A stretch of 11,743 bases of DNA. Source: Bacteroidota bacterium. GTDB taxonomy: Bacteria > Bacteroidota > Bacteroidia > Chitinophagales > Chitinophagaceae. The position numbers and the translations under genes were made by a program. Every line of letters starts with the position of its first letter. The stretch's first letter is position 1. Shown here piece after piece: positions 1 to 7,147 of the stretch. The DNA lies in contig CANFLP010000055.1 in assembly GCA_947447835.1 (NCBI GenBank), positions 1 to 11,743 of the forward strand. The letters run 5' to 3'. The notes under the pieces are model-generated. The model had not been told where the DNA came from. It saw nothing but the letters and a program-made list of their open reading frames with translations, and made no database searches.

Positions 1-350
1 ACTGCCCATTCGGTCCTTGCTTTTGAATTGCCACGAACCTCAGCTGGCGCAAATCCATCAAATTGAGCATCATAAGCAGGATGAACTGCAACCAATTGCC
101 CTTGCAAATGCGTAGACAATTCGGTGATCTCTAATCCTGCAGCATTTACAATTCCTTTTATTTCATCAGCATAAGTTTTACTCTCAGCTGCTTTTTGTAA
201 GTCAATACATCTAGCATCCCAACTTGGAATTTGTACCCCTTTGAAACCTAAGCCAGCAGCCCATTTACAAATGCCTTCTAATGTATTAAATGGGGCAACA
301 TCGCCCATAAATTGGGCTAAAAATATACCTGGTCCTTTTACTGTTGTCAT
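1..350 (-). CDS. Sugar phosphate isomerase/epimerase, TIM-barrel (partial, C-terminus cut by left edge)
   Basis: Reading the minus strand from an ATG at 350 gives an uninterrupted frame of 116 codons to the window edge, so only the N-terminal part of a protein of probably around 300 residues is visible. It begins MTTVKGPGIFLAQFMGD and continues with GLGFKGVQIPSWD and ITELSTHLQGQLVAVHPAYD. These are the first beta-alpha units of the xylose-isomerase-like TIM barrel (AP_endonuc_2 family). There is no signal peptide, so it is cytoplasmic. It starts 23 bp after the stop of the oxidoreductase at 374-1531 on the same strand, so the two are almost certainly co-transcribed. This pairing is common in Bacteroidota sugar or cyclitol catabolism. 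Family members isomerise, epimerise or dehydrate keto-sugars; the substrate is unknown. The metal-binding residues lie outside the window. Confidence 0.85.
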   Translation of the reverse strand, partial: MTTVKGPGIFLAQFMGDVAPFNTLEGICKWAAGLGFKGVQIPSWDARCIDLQKAAESKTYADEIKGIVNAAGLEITELSTHLQGQLVAVHPAYDAQFDGFAPAEVRGNSKARTEWA

Positions 351-373
351 TTATTATAATTTATTTACGTTGA

Positions 374-1531
374 TTATAAAACGTAAGGAGTCCATTTCAC
401 ATCAGAATGTGCTGATGCTACTACATTGTCGATAAATGCCATACCTCTTAAACCGTCTTCAATGCCAGGAAAATCTAACATTTCAGGTGTAGGCGTGGTG
501 CCATCTAATTTGCAACCTAATGTCAAAGCAAAATTGCGATAGATATTTGCAAAAGCTTCTAAGTAACCTTCTGGGTGACCCGCCGGTGTGCGACAATTAT
601 GTGAAGCAGCTTTGTATAAATGAGCACTTCCTGCTCTTAATATTTGTGTTGGTTGTTCTAGCCATTTTACAATTAGAGAATTAGGCTCATGTTGGAACCA
701 TTCTACGCCACCTTTTTCACCATATACTCTAATCTTTAATGCATTCTCTTCGCCAGCTGCAACCTGTGATGCCATTAATACACCTTTTGCGCCATTGTCA
801 AATTTTAACATCACTGCGCCATCATCATCCATCACTCGACCTTCTACCAAAGTATTTAATTCGGCACAGATATCTGTAATTTTTGAACCAGTCACATACT
901 CTGCTAAATGTGCAGCATGGGTTCCTATATCACCCATTACCGAACTCTTTCCAGATTTCTTAGGATCAGTTCTCCAAGCGGCTTGCGCGTTACCTTCTCT
1001 TTCAGAAAGCTTGCTCAACCAACCTTGTGGATACTCTACCCATACCTTGCGGATCTTGCCCAATTGGCCGTCTTTGATCATGGCCTTTGCTTGCTTTACC
1101 ATTGGGTATCCCGAATAGGTGTGTGTTAAACAAAGTAGTAAACCAGTTTCTTCTAATTTCTGTTTTAATTGTTTTGCTTCGTCTAATGAAAAAGTAATGG
1201 GTTTTTCAATCACCACATTAAACCCATGATCCAATGCCATCATGGCTGGAGCAAAGTGTGCAAAGTTGGGTGTTACGATGGTTACAAAATCTATGCGTTT
1301 GTCAGCAGGCAAAGCAGCTTCTGCTTTTATCATTTCATCGTATGTCAAATAAGTTCTTTCTGTTGGAAGAAACAATGCTTTACCCGATGCAACTGCAATT
1401 TCTGGGTTGATACTTAATGCACCACATGCTAATTCAACTAATCCATCCATGTTGGCAGCTAGGCGGTGAATGGCGCCAATAAAGGCATCCTGGCCTCCGC
1501 CAACCATACCCATACGTAGTTTTCTATTCAT
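374..1531 (-). CDS. Gfo/Idh/MocA-family NAD(P)-dependent oxidoreductase, cytoplasmic
   Basis: A 385-residue protein of normal length for the family. The N-terminal Rossmann domain opens with MGMVGGGQDAF (residues 7-17), a GxGxxx-type dinucleotide-binding loop. VTPNFAHF (86-93) and the family hallmark EKP (109-111) follow; the lysine of EKP is the usual catalytic/cofactor-contacting residue. The C-terminal substrate domain carries GDIGTH (200-205), whose Asp201 and His205 match the conserved active-site pair. There is no signal peptide, so it should act in the cytoplasm with NAD(H) or NADP(H). Family members oxidise or reduce a hydroxyl of sugars, inositols or glycosides. It is the first gene of a minus-strand unit with the isomerase at 1-350, and is divergent from the exported dehydrogenase cluster starting at 1723, which suggests a shared pathway. 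The exact substrate cannot be stated; inositol or a 3-keto-sugar are both possible. Confidence 0.9.
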   Translation of the reverse strand: MNRKLRMGMVGGGQDAFIGAIHRLAANMDGLVELACGALSINPEIAVASGKALFLPTERTYLTYDEMIKAEAALPADKRIDFVTIVTPNFAHFAPAMMALDHGFNVVIEKPITFSLDEAKQLKQKLEETGLLLCLTHTYSGYPMVKQAKAMIKDGQLGKIRKVWVEYPQGWLSKLSEREGNAQAAWRTDPKKSGKSSVMGDIGTHAAHLAEYVTGSKITDICAELNTLVEGRVMDDDGAVMLKFDNGAKGVLMASQVAAGEENALKIRVYGEKGGVEWFQHEPNSLIVKWLEQPTQILRAGSAHLYKAASHNCRTPAGHPEGYLEAFANIYRNFALTLGCKLDGTTPTPEMLDFPGIEDGLRGMAFIDNVVASAHSDVKWTPYVL

Positions 1532-1722
1532 TTTTAATGTATTTTTTTAAGCTTGACAATCGTATTATTGTGTCATACTAACACTTTAAGAACAATACCA
1601 TAGCAATTTCATCCTATTTTCTCAAAAAACCCCATTTTTTCGTCAAAAATATTTCAAAAGAATGCAAATAAAATTTACATTTATCAAACCGTTACGAATT
1701 TTTAAACGAACTCTTGCTTGCT
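1532..1722. promoter_or_regulatory. Divergent intergenic control region
   Basis: This region separates the divergent starts at 1531 (minus) and 1723 (plus), so it must hold promoters for both units. On the plus strand TTTC (1652-1655), a 20-bp spacer and TACATTTA (1676-1683) partly match the Bacteroidota sigma pattern TTTG / TAnnTTTG and would give a short leader of about 30 bases. Near the minus-strand start, TGACA (1554-1558) and TGTCA (1571-1575) form an inverted repeat, with ACAAT (1556-1560) and ATTGT (1567-1571) nested inside: a possible operator. A-tract/T-tract sequence (1624-1640) gives AAAAAA-CCCC-ATTTTTT, which could be a weak hairpin or just a bent A-tract. All motif assignments are by eye. 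Confidence 0.4.
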
Positions 1723-2619
1723 ATGTCTTCATCATTGAACAGACGAAACTTAATTAAAAAAGTAATCGCCGGCTCTGCGGCTATGGCTGCTGGAGTGGCC
1801 ATACCAAAGTCGGTAATGGCTACTGTTGCTGAGCATTATGTAGCTGCTTCGTTAAAAGGCAATATTAACCACTCTGTTTGTAGATGGTGTTATAGCGATT
1901 TACCATTAGAGGACTTGTGTAAAGTGGTAAATGAAATTGGTTTTGGTGCCATTGATTTATTAAAACCTAATGAGTGGCCTACTGCAAAAAAATATGGTTT
2001 AACATGTTCAATGTGCTATACTGCTGGTGAGACAAGCTTGACTAAGGGCTGGAACGATTTAAAGCATCATGATTGGTTGGTTAAAGATTATTTAGAAGGC
2101 ATTGAACTGGTTGCTGCTGCTGGTTATAAGAACTTAATTTGTTTTGCTGGAAATAGAAATGGAATGGATGATGAAACAGGTTTGCAAAACTGTGTAACGG
2201 GTCTTAAGAAAATTATGCCATTAGCAGAAAAGTTGGGTGTTACGATTCAAATAGAATTATTTAATTCTAGAATTGATCACAAGGATTATATGGGAGATAA
2301 ATCGGCTTGGGGCATTGAATTGTGTAAGCGTTTAGGCTCTCCAAACTTTAAAATATTATTTGATATTTACCACATGCAAATAGACGAAGGAGATATCATT
2401 CGTTCTATAAAAGACAATCATCAATACTTTGGACATTATCATACAGCTGGCGTTCCAGGCAGACATGAAATTGATGAGCGTCAAGAATTATATTATCCTG
2501 CAATTATGCGTGCCATTGTTGCAACAGGTTATAAGGGATATGTAGCACAAGAATTTATGCCTGCAGATACGGATCATATTGCATCTTTAAAGACTGCAAT
2601 AAAAATTTGCGACGTTTAA
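1723..2619 (+). CDS. Tat-exported hydroxypyruvate-isomerase-like TIM-barrel protein
   Basis: The ATG at 1723 gives 298 residues. A TTG three codons upstream (1714) is in frame, but the ATG places the twin-arginine motif (LNRRNLIKK, residues 5-13) normally near the N-terminus, so I chose it. A hydrophobic stretch (14-27) and a plausible cleavage after VMA (33) follow, suggesting Tat export. The rest resembles hydroxypyruvate isomerase (Hyi): IELFNSR with Glu178, FDIYHMQ with Asp214, GHYHTAGVPGRHE with His240, and AQEFMPA with Glu277. The spacings 36, 26 and 37 fit the metal-ligand spacing I recall for E. coli Hyi (Glu, Asp, Gln, Glu), except that His replaces Gln. Export and context (a dehydrogenase 48 bp downstream) argue against a housekeeping hydroxypyruvate role; it more likely acts on an oxidised sugar in the periplasm. 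First gene of a four-gene plus-strand unit. Confidence 0.85.
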   Translation: MSSSLNRRNLIKKVIAGSAAMAAGVAIPKSVMATVAEHYVAASLKGNINHSVCRWCYSDLPLEDLCKVVNEIGFGAIDLLKPNEWPTAKKYGLTCSMCYTAGETSLTKGWNDLKHHDWLVKDYLEGIELVAAAGYKNLICFAGNRNGMDDETGLQNCVTGLKKIMPLAEKLGVTIQIELFNSRIDHKDYMGDKSAWGIELCKRLGSPNFKILFDIYHMQIDEGDIIRSIKDNHQYFGHYHTAGVPGRHEIDERQELYYPAIMRAIVATGYKGYVAQEFMPADTDHIASLKTAIKICDV

Positions 2620-2667
2620 TAATTTTTTTAATAACAATTCCAATACACACACATAAAAATTTAAAAA

Positions 2668-4347
2668 ATGGCGGAACAACAGTATGACGCAATTGTCGTA
2701 GGATCGGGTATCAGCGGCGGTTGGGCAGCAAAGGAGCTAACTGAAAAAGGGTTAAAGGTTTTAATGTTAGAGCGTGGTAGAAATATCGAACACATTAAAG
2801 ACTATGTTAACGCAAATAAAGAAGCTTGGGAGTTTCCTCATCGTGGTGGTAGAACACAACAGATGATTAATGATTATCCAGTTTTAAAAAGAGATTATCC
2901 ATTAAACGAAACCAATTTGGATTATTGGTGTGTTGATAAGGAAAGCCCTTATACCGAAACAAAGCGTTTCGATTGGTTTAGAGGATACCATGTTGGTGGT
3001 CGTTCTTTAATGTGGGGTCGTCAAAGTTACCGTTGGTCTGATTTAGATTTTGAAGCAAACGGAAAAGAAGGTGTTGGGGTAGATTGGCCTGTTCGCTACA
3101 AGGAAATTGAACCATGGTATGATTATGTAGAAAAATTTGCAGGTATCAGTGGTAACCGTGATGGTTTAGCTGTTTTACCTGATGGACAATTTTTACCTCC
3201 AATGGATTTAACATGCGTGGAGAAAGATGTTGCGGAAAGAATTAAAAAAGAATTTAAAGGAGAGCGTCATTTAATTATTGGACGTACTGCAAATATTACT
3301 GTTCCTCATGGTGGCCGCCCTGGTTGTCAATTTAGAAATAAGTGTTGGTTAGGCTGTCCGTTTGGTGGCTATTTCAGCACACAATCTTCTACTTTACCTG
3401 CAGCAATGGCAACTGGTAATTTAACATTAAGACCTTGGAGTATTGTTACAGAAATTAAATACGATAAGGATAAAAAGCGTGCAACAGGTGTTACAGTATT
3501 GGATGCTGAAACAAACAAAACTATAGAGTATAAAGCAAAAATTATTTTTGTAAATGCATCTACTTTAAACAGTACTTGGTTGTTGATGAACTCTGCAACT
3601 GATGTTTGGGAAGGTGGTTTAGGTAGTAGCTCTGACGCTTTAGGTAAAAACTTAATGGACCACCATTTAGGTATTGGCGCTGGTGGTTTAGTGGAAGGTT
3701 ACGAAGATCAATATACTTTTGGTCGTCGTGCTAATGGCTTTTACATTCCTAGATTCCGAAATGTTGGAAATGATAAGCGTGATTATTTACGTGGATTCGG
3801 TTATCAAGGTGGTGGAACAAGACAAGGATGGCAACATGAAGTTGCTGAATTTAGCATTGGTGCTGGATTTAAAGAATCCTTAACTGAGCCAGGTGTATGG
3901 ACAATTGGCATGGGAGGTTTCGGTGAAATGTTACCTGATCCAACTAATAAAGTTACACTTGACAAAACAGTGAAAGATAAATGGGGCTTAAATGTTTTAA
4001 ACATTGATTGTGAGTTAAAAGAAAACGAACATAAAATGCGTAAAGACATTTTAGCAGATGCACAAGAAATGTTAGAACGCGCAGGTGTTAAAAATGTTCA
4101 AGCACATGAAGGCGATGGTACTCCAGGTAGAGGTATTCATGAAATGGGTACAGCTCGTATGGGTAGAGATCCAAAAACTTCGGTATTGAATGGTAATAAC
4201 CAAGTTTGGGATGCGCCAAACGTATTTGTTACTGACGGTGCGTTTATGGCAAGTGCTTCTTGTGTAAACCCTTCATTAACCTATATGGCTTTCACAGCTC
4301 GTGCTGTTGACTTTGCTGTATCTGAATTGAAAAAAGGAAACTTATAA
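2668..4347 (+). CDS. GMC-family FAD-dependent sugar dehydrogenase, large subunit (glucoside 3-dehydrogenase/gluconate 2-dehydrogenase type)
   Basis: A 559-residue protein. The FAD-binding Rossmann motif VVGSGISGG (10-18) begins almost at the N-terminus, followed by LMLERGR with the ADP-ribose-binding Glu. VGGRSLMWGRQSYRW is the GMC-type FAD loop. The C-terminal GMC_oxred_C domain has GIHEMGTARMG with His491 and CVNPSLTY with Asn534; the His/Asn pair matches the catalytic pair of pyranose oxidase and FAD glucose dehydrogenases. Cys220, Cys226 and Cys230 form Cx5Cx3C, the arrangement that binds a 3Fe-4S cluster in Burkholderia-type FAD glucose dehydrogenase, so an Fe-S electron relay is likely. 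There is no signal peptide; export is probably by piggyback on the Tat-bearing small subunit encoded 32 bp downstream. Probable reaction: oxidation of a sugar, glycoside or aldonate hydroxyl with electrons passed to the respiratory chain. The substrate is not determinable. Confidence 0.92.
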   Translation: MAEQQYDAIVVGSGISGGWAAKELTEKGLKVLMLERGRNIEHIKDYVNANKEAWEFPHRGGRTQQMINDYPVLKRDYPLNETNLDYWCVDKESPYTETKRFDWFRGYHVGGRSLMWGRQSYRWSDLDFEANGKEGVGVDWPVRYKEIEPWYDYVEKFAGISGNRDGLAVLPDGQFLPPMDLTCVEKDVAERIKKEFKGERHLIIGRTANITVPHGGRPGCQFRNKCWLGCPFGGYFSTQSSTLPAAMATGNLTLRPWSIVTEIKYDKDKKRATGVTVLDAETNKTIEYKAKIIFVNASTLNSTWLLMNSATDVWEGGLGSSSDALGKNLMDHHLGIGAGGLVEGYEDQYTFGRRANGFYIPRFRNVGNDKRDYLRGFGYQGGGTRQGWQHEVAEFSIGAGFKESLTEPGVWTIGMGGFGEMLPDPTNKVTLDKTVKDKWGLNVLNIDCELKENEHKMRKDILADAQEMLERAGVKNVQAHEGDGTPGRGIHEMGTARMGRDPKTSVLNGNNQVWDAPNVFVTDGAFMASASCVNPSLTYMAFTARAVDFAVSELKKGNL

Positions 4348-4379
4348 TTGATTAAAAAGTATAATTAAAAAATAATTTT

Positions 4380-4946
4380 ATGATGAATAGAAGAGAAGCC
4401 TTATCAAGAGTTGCCATCATTATGGGTGGAACTGTTTTAGGTGCCGAAGCTTTTTTATCTGGTTGTAAAACCAATACAAAAGGCGTAACATTTTCAAAAG
4501 ATGATGTTGCTTTTTTAAATGAAGTAGCAGAAACCATTATTCCTGCAACTAGCACGCCAGGTGCGAAGGAAGCTAAAGTTGGTGAATTTATGACAGTGAT
4601 GGTGAATGACTGTTATGAAGAAAAAGACCAAGCAATTTTCATGGAAGGATTGAAAAAGCTAGACGAAGCTTCAAAGAAATTAAATAGCAAAGGTTTTATG
4701 GAGTCTACTCCTGAACAACGCAATGCTTTATTAGTTGCATTGGATAAGGAAGCAAAGGAGCATCAAAAAGCAGCGAAGCCAGAAGATCCTAAACATTACT
4801 TTACTATGATGAAGCAATTAACTTTATCTGGATTCTTCACCTCTGAAGTGGGTGCAACAAAAGCTTTACGCTATGTTGCTGTACCAGGAAAGTTTGTTGG
4901 ATCTTATCCTTATAAAAAAGGTGATAAAGCTTGGGCAACTAGCTAA
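4380..4946 (+). CDS. Gluconate 2-dehydrogenase subunit 3 family protein (small subunit of the GMC dehydrogenase), Tat lipoprotein
   Basis: A 188-residue protein of the Gluconate_2-dh3 type, recognised from its position beside a GMC subunit, its size and the pattern VAETIIPATSTPGAKEA followed by FMTVMVNDCY. The N-terminus has a twin-arginine motif (MNRREALSR, 2-10), a hydrophobic core (11-27) and a lipobox-like LSGC with Cys29. It is therefore probably Tat-exported, lipidated and tethered to a membrane facing the periplasm. In characterised FAD glucose/gluconate dehydrogenases this subunit carries the signal peptide for the complex and stabilises the catalytic subunit. YFTMMKQLTLSGFFTSEVG and the C-terminal YVAVPGKFVGSYPY are typical of the family. 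There are tandem ATGs at 4380 and 4383; which one is used does not affect the leader. It lies 32 bp after the large subunit and 14 bp before the next gene. Confidence 0.9.
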   Translation: MMNRREALSRVAIIMGGTVLGAEAFLSGCKTNTKGVTFSKDDVAFLNEVAETIIPATSTPGAKEAKVGEFMTVMVNDCYEEKDQAIFMEGLKKLDEASKKLNSKGFMESTPEQRNALLVALDKEAKEHQKAAKPEDPKHYFTMMKQLTLSGFFTSEVGATKALRYVAVPGKFVGSYPYKKGDKAWATS

Positions 4947-4960
4947 TTAAAATTATTATT

Positions 4961-5815
4961 ATGCACAATTCAAGAAGAGACTTTCTCCGTAATTCAGCAC
5001 TAGCAGGTTTGGCATTGTCAATGCCTTTTAAAAATGAACTAATGGCAATGGCTGGTTCAAGTAATTCATTTGGCATTCAATTATGGACGGTGAAAGAAGC
5101 ATTGGCAAAAGATCCTTTAGCTGTTTTAAAACACTTGTCTCAAAGCGGCTATAAAAAAATAGAAAGCTTTGAAGGCGAAAAAGGAATTTTTTGGGGAATG
5201 AAAAATACTGAGTTTAAAAAGTATATGGATGAACTAGGTATGAATATAGTGTCGGCGCATTGTGACAACACAAAAGAGTTTGATCGCAAAGCTGCAGAAG
5301 CTGCCGAGATTGGAATGAAGTATTTAATTTGTCCTTACAAAGGCCCACAAAAATCTTTGGACAACTTTAAGAAATTTGCGGACGAGTTTAACGCTTGTGG
5401 TGAAATTGCTAAAAAGCATGGCATTCGTTTTGCTTATCATAATCATGATTACTCATTTGTCCCAATGGATGGGGTAGTGCCTCAGGATTTAATGATGAAT
5501 AACACCAACCCTGCTACAGTAGATTTTGAAATGGATATCTATTGGACAGTTGCTGCAGGTGTTGATCCTGTTGCTTACATGGATAAACATCCTAACAGAT
5601 TTAAATTAGTACATGTAAAGGATCTAGTTAAAACAAAAGATGGGCATGAGTCTTGTATCATTGGTAAAGGAACGATTGATTATAAATCTTTATTACCAAA
5701 AGTCGCTAAACGTGGCGTGCAACATATGATTGTAGAGCAAGAAGCATACACTGGTACAACAGAACTAGACGCTGCTAAAGCCGATGCAGCTTATTTAAAA
5801 ACACTGAAATGGTAA
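4961..5815 (+). CDS. Tat-exported sugar phosphate isomerase/epimerase-like TIM-barrel protein
   Basis: A 284-residue protein starting 14 bp after the small subunit. The leader SRRDFLRNSALAGLALSMP (4-22) is a clear Tat signal. The mature part begins at the first barrel strand FGIQLWTVKEAL. Barrel motifs are YHNHDYSF (159-166), FEMDIYWTVAAGVDP with Asp192, LVHVKDL with His218, and IVEQEAY with Glu259/Glu261. Asp, His and Glu sit in the metal-site order and spacing of the xylose-isomerase-like superfamily (Asp-His spacing of 26, as in the paralogue at 1723-2619). Members found beside sugar dehydrogenases in Bacteroidota are usually annotated sugar phosphate isomerase/epimerase, but export makes a phosphorylated substrate unlikely. 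Isomerisation or elimination on a keto-glycoside is more plausible, as known for lyases of 3-keto-glycoside and levoglucosan pathways. It is the last gene before the terminator. Confidence 0.88.
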   Translation: MHNSRRDFLRNSALAGLALSMPFKNELMAMAGSSNSFGIQLWTVKEALAKDPLAVLKHLSQSGYKKIESFEGEKGIFWGMKNTEFKKYMDELGMNIVSAHCDNTKEFDRKAAEAAEIGMKYLICPYKGPQKSLDNFKKFADEFNACGEIAKKHGIRFAYHNHDYSFVPMDGVVPQDLMMNNTNPATVDFEMDIYWTVAAGVDPVAYMDKHPNRFKLVHVKDLVKTKDGHESCIIGKGTIDYKSLLPKVAKRGVQHMIVEQEAYTGTTELDAAKADAAYLKTLKW

Positions 5816-5835
5816 TTTAATTAGAACGCAATAAT

Positions 5836-5870
5836 AAAAAATCCCGAATGCAAAAGCTTCGGGATTTTTT
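5836..5870. terminator. Bidirectional intrinsic terminator
   Basis: ATCCCGAA(T)GC and GCTTCGGGAT form a 10-bp stem with one bulged T and an AAAA loop, preceded by an A-run (5836-5841) and followed by a T-run (5865-5870). It begins about 20 bp after the stop at 5815, so it ends the plus-strand four-gene unit. The A-run makes it usable on the minus strand too, for the aminotransferase transcript. Confidence 0.9.
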
Positions 5871-5883
5871 ATATGGTTAATGC

Positions 5884-5898
5884 TATCTTGATAAGATA
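5884..5898. repeat. Small perfect inverted repeat between converging genes
   Basis: TATCTT-GAT-AAGATA is a perfect 6-bp inverted repeat with a 3-base loop, followed on the plus strand by a short T-run (5903-5907). It could act as a weak backup terminator for the plus-strand unit; the stem is all A/T except one pair, so this is uncertain. Confidence 0.35.
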
Positions 5899-5962
5899 CC
5901 TATTTTTCGGATTGCTCTGCGCGTGGCTCGAAAACTTGGCTAAAATTAGTGGTTTCTAAAAA

Positions 5963-7147
5963 TTATTTCTTCTCAACCGTTATCAAGTCTGTCGTTTTAA
6001 TAATAGTTGTCAATGCATTATGTAATGCTTCTAGGTCCTGAATGCTGTTAAAAGCATTTATAGAATATCGCATATAAATATCTTCACCTTGACGCATGAT
6101 TGGAATTTCGATATTGAATTCTTTGAATAATTTTCTTTGTAATATTTCTGGCTCCTTAGTGTGAATTGGGATACTTATCATTTGTCCAATCCATTCAATA
6201 GTTAATGGACTAATAGGTTGTGTTCCTAGTAATTCATAAAATAATGGAGCATTTGCCAAAACCATTTCATGACATCTTTTTGATACCTCTGGCCATTTAT
6301 TATCATGCATAAAAATAATGCTCATTGTTACTGCTAAAAATGCCGAAAAGTCTCTGGTGCCAATCATTTGATGATAGTCCAAAAATTGAGAATCAGATGG
6401 CTTTGCGGCTTTATAGCCCCAACTTACCACTAATGGCTCGCATAAATGTTGTACGCTTTTATGTGCGTATAAAAAGCTTGCACCCTTAGGAGCCATCATC
6501 CATTTGTGACAGGCGCCCACATAAAAGTCTACCTCTAATTCATTTATTTTTAAATCTATTTGAGCCGGTGCATGTGCCCCGTCTACAATCGTCATCAATC
6601 CCTTTGATTTTGCAATAGCACAAATTTCTTTTACTGGAAATATCAAAGCAGTTGCACTTGTGATATGACTTATAAAAACAGCTTTTGTTTTTGGCGTTAC
6701 GCCTTTAAAAAAGTCTTCAATAAATTGCTCCTTAGTAGTGATAGGTAAACTTATTTTTTGTCTCTTGTAAGTGGCTTTCTTTTGGCCACAATAATATTCC
6801 CAGGTTCTATCGCAAGCGCCATATTCAATATTTGTTGCTAAAATTTCATCTCCTTCTTCCAATGGGAATGCCTTTGCGATAATGTTAACAGCAAAACTTG
6901 GGTTCGTAACATATACTAAATCATCTTTATCATCTACATGAATAAACTTAGCCAATGCTGCACGTGAAGTAGACAAATACTCAACTCCATCAAATGCGAT
7001 AAACTGCACGGGTTCTGCTTCTAATACTTTTTGCCATTGTTGGTAATAATCAAACACTGGTTTTGGTGTTGCACCAAATGATCCAAAGTTTAAAAAATTA
7101 ATGTCTTTTCTCAGTAAAAATTGATCTCTCAAATTATTATTCATCAT
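5963..7147 (-). CDS. Aminotransferase class V-fold PLP enzyme (isopenicillin-N-epimerase/cysteine-desulfurase-like)
   Basis: A 394-residue fold-type I PLP enzyme of usual length. FLNFGSFGATP (18-28) corresponds to the YLNxGSFG opening of isopenicillin N epimerase-like proteins. SHITSATALIFPV (160-172) and IVDGAHAPAQID (187-198) follow, with Asp189 expected to contact the PLP pyridine nitrogen. GACHKWMMAPKG contains Lys215, the predicted Schiff-base lysine. There is no signal peptide, so it is cytoplasmic. The family includes epimerases, desulfurases, lyases and aminotransferases; the catalytic type cannot be decided here, and an antibiotic role is not implied. Tandem ATGs lie at 7147 and 7144. 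It stands alone on the minus strand between two terminators, with its own promoter presumably within 7148-7214. The frame after the TAA stop stays open for 20 further codons (see findings). Confidence 0.87.
   Translation of the reverse strand: MMNNNLRDQFLLRKDINFLNFGSFGATPKPVFDYYQQWQKVLEAEPVQFIAFDGVEYLSTSRAALAKFIHVDDKDDLVYVTNPSFAVNIIAKAFPLEEGDEILATNIEYGACDRTWEYYCGQKKATYKRQKISLPITTKEQFIEDFFKGVTPKTKAVFISHITSATALIFPVKEICAIAKSKGLMTIVDGAHAPAQIDLKINELEVDFYVGACHKWMMAPKGASFLYAHKSVQHLCEPLVVSWGYKAAKPSDSQFLDYHQMIGTRDFSAFLAVTMSIIFMHDNKWPEVSKRCHEMVLANAPLFYELLGTQPISPLTIEWIGQMISIPIHTKEPEILQRKLFKEFNIEIPIMRQGEDIYMRYSINAFNSIQDLEALHNALTTIIKTTDLITVEKK

Noticed and set aside
795..1118. Open frame of about 100 codons on the plus strand opposite the oxidoreductase.
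   Set aside because: Antisense shadow of a well-supported gene, with no recognisable domain or upstream signals.
1624..1640. AAAAAA-CCCC-ATTTTTT as a terminator or attenuator before the 1723 gene.
   Set aside because: The stem would be only A-T pairs and lies in a promoter region; an A-tract/T-tract bend explains it as well.
1714..1722. TTG start for the Hyi-like protein.
   Set aside because: The ATG at 1723 is three codons away, places the Tat motif correctly, and no ribosome-binding signal favours the TTG.
3804..4049. Antisense open frame inside the GMC dehydrogenase gene.
   Set aside because: Composition is that of the reverse complement of a conserved coding region; no motif or promoter.
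5963..7147. Reading the class V aminotransferase as an antibiotic (isopenicillin) biosynthesis gene.
   Set aside because: The epimerase-like subfamily is widespread in bacteria without beta-lactam pathways, and no biosynthetic neighbours are present.
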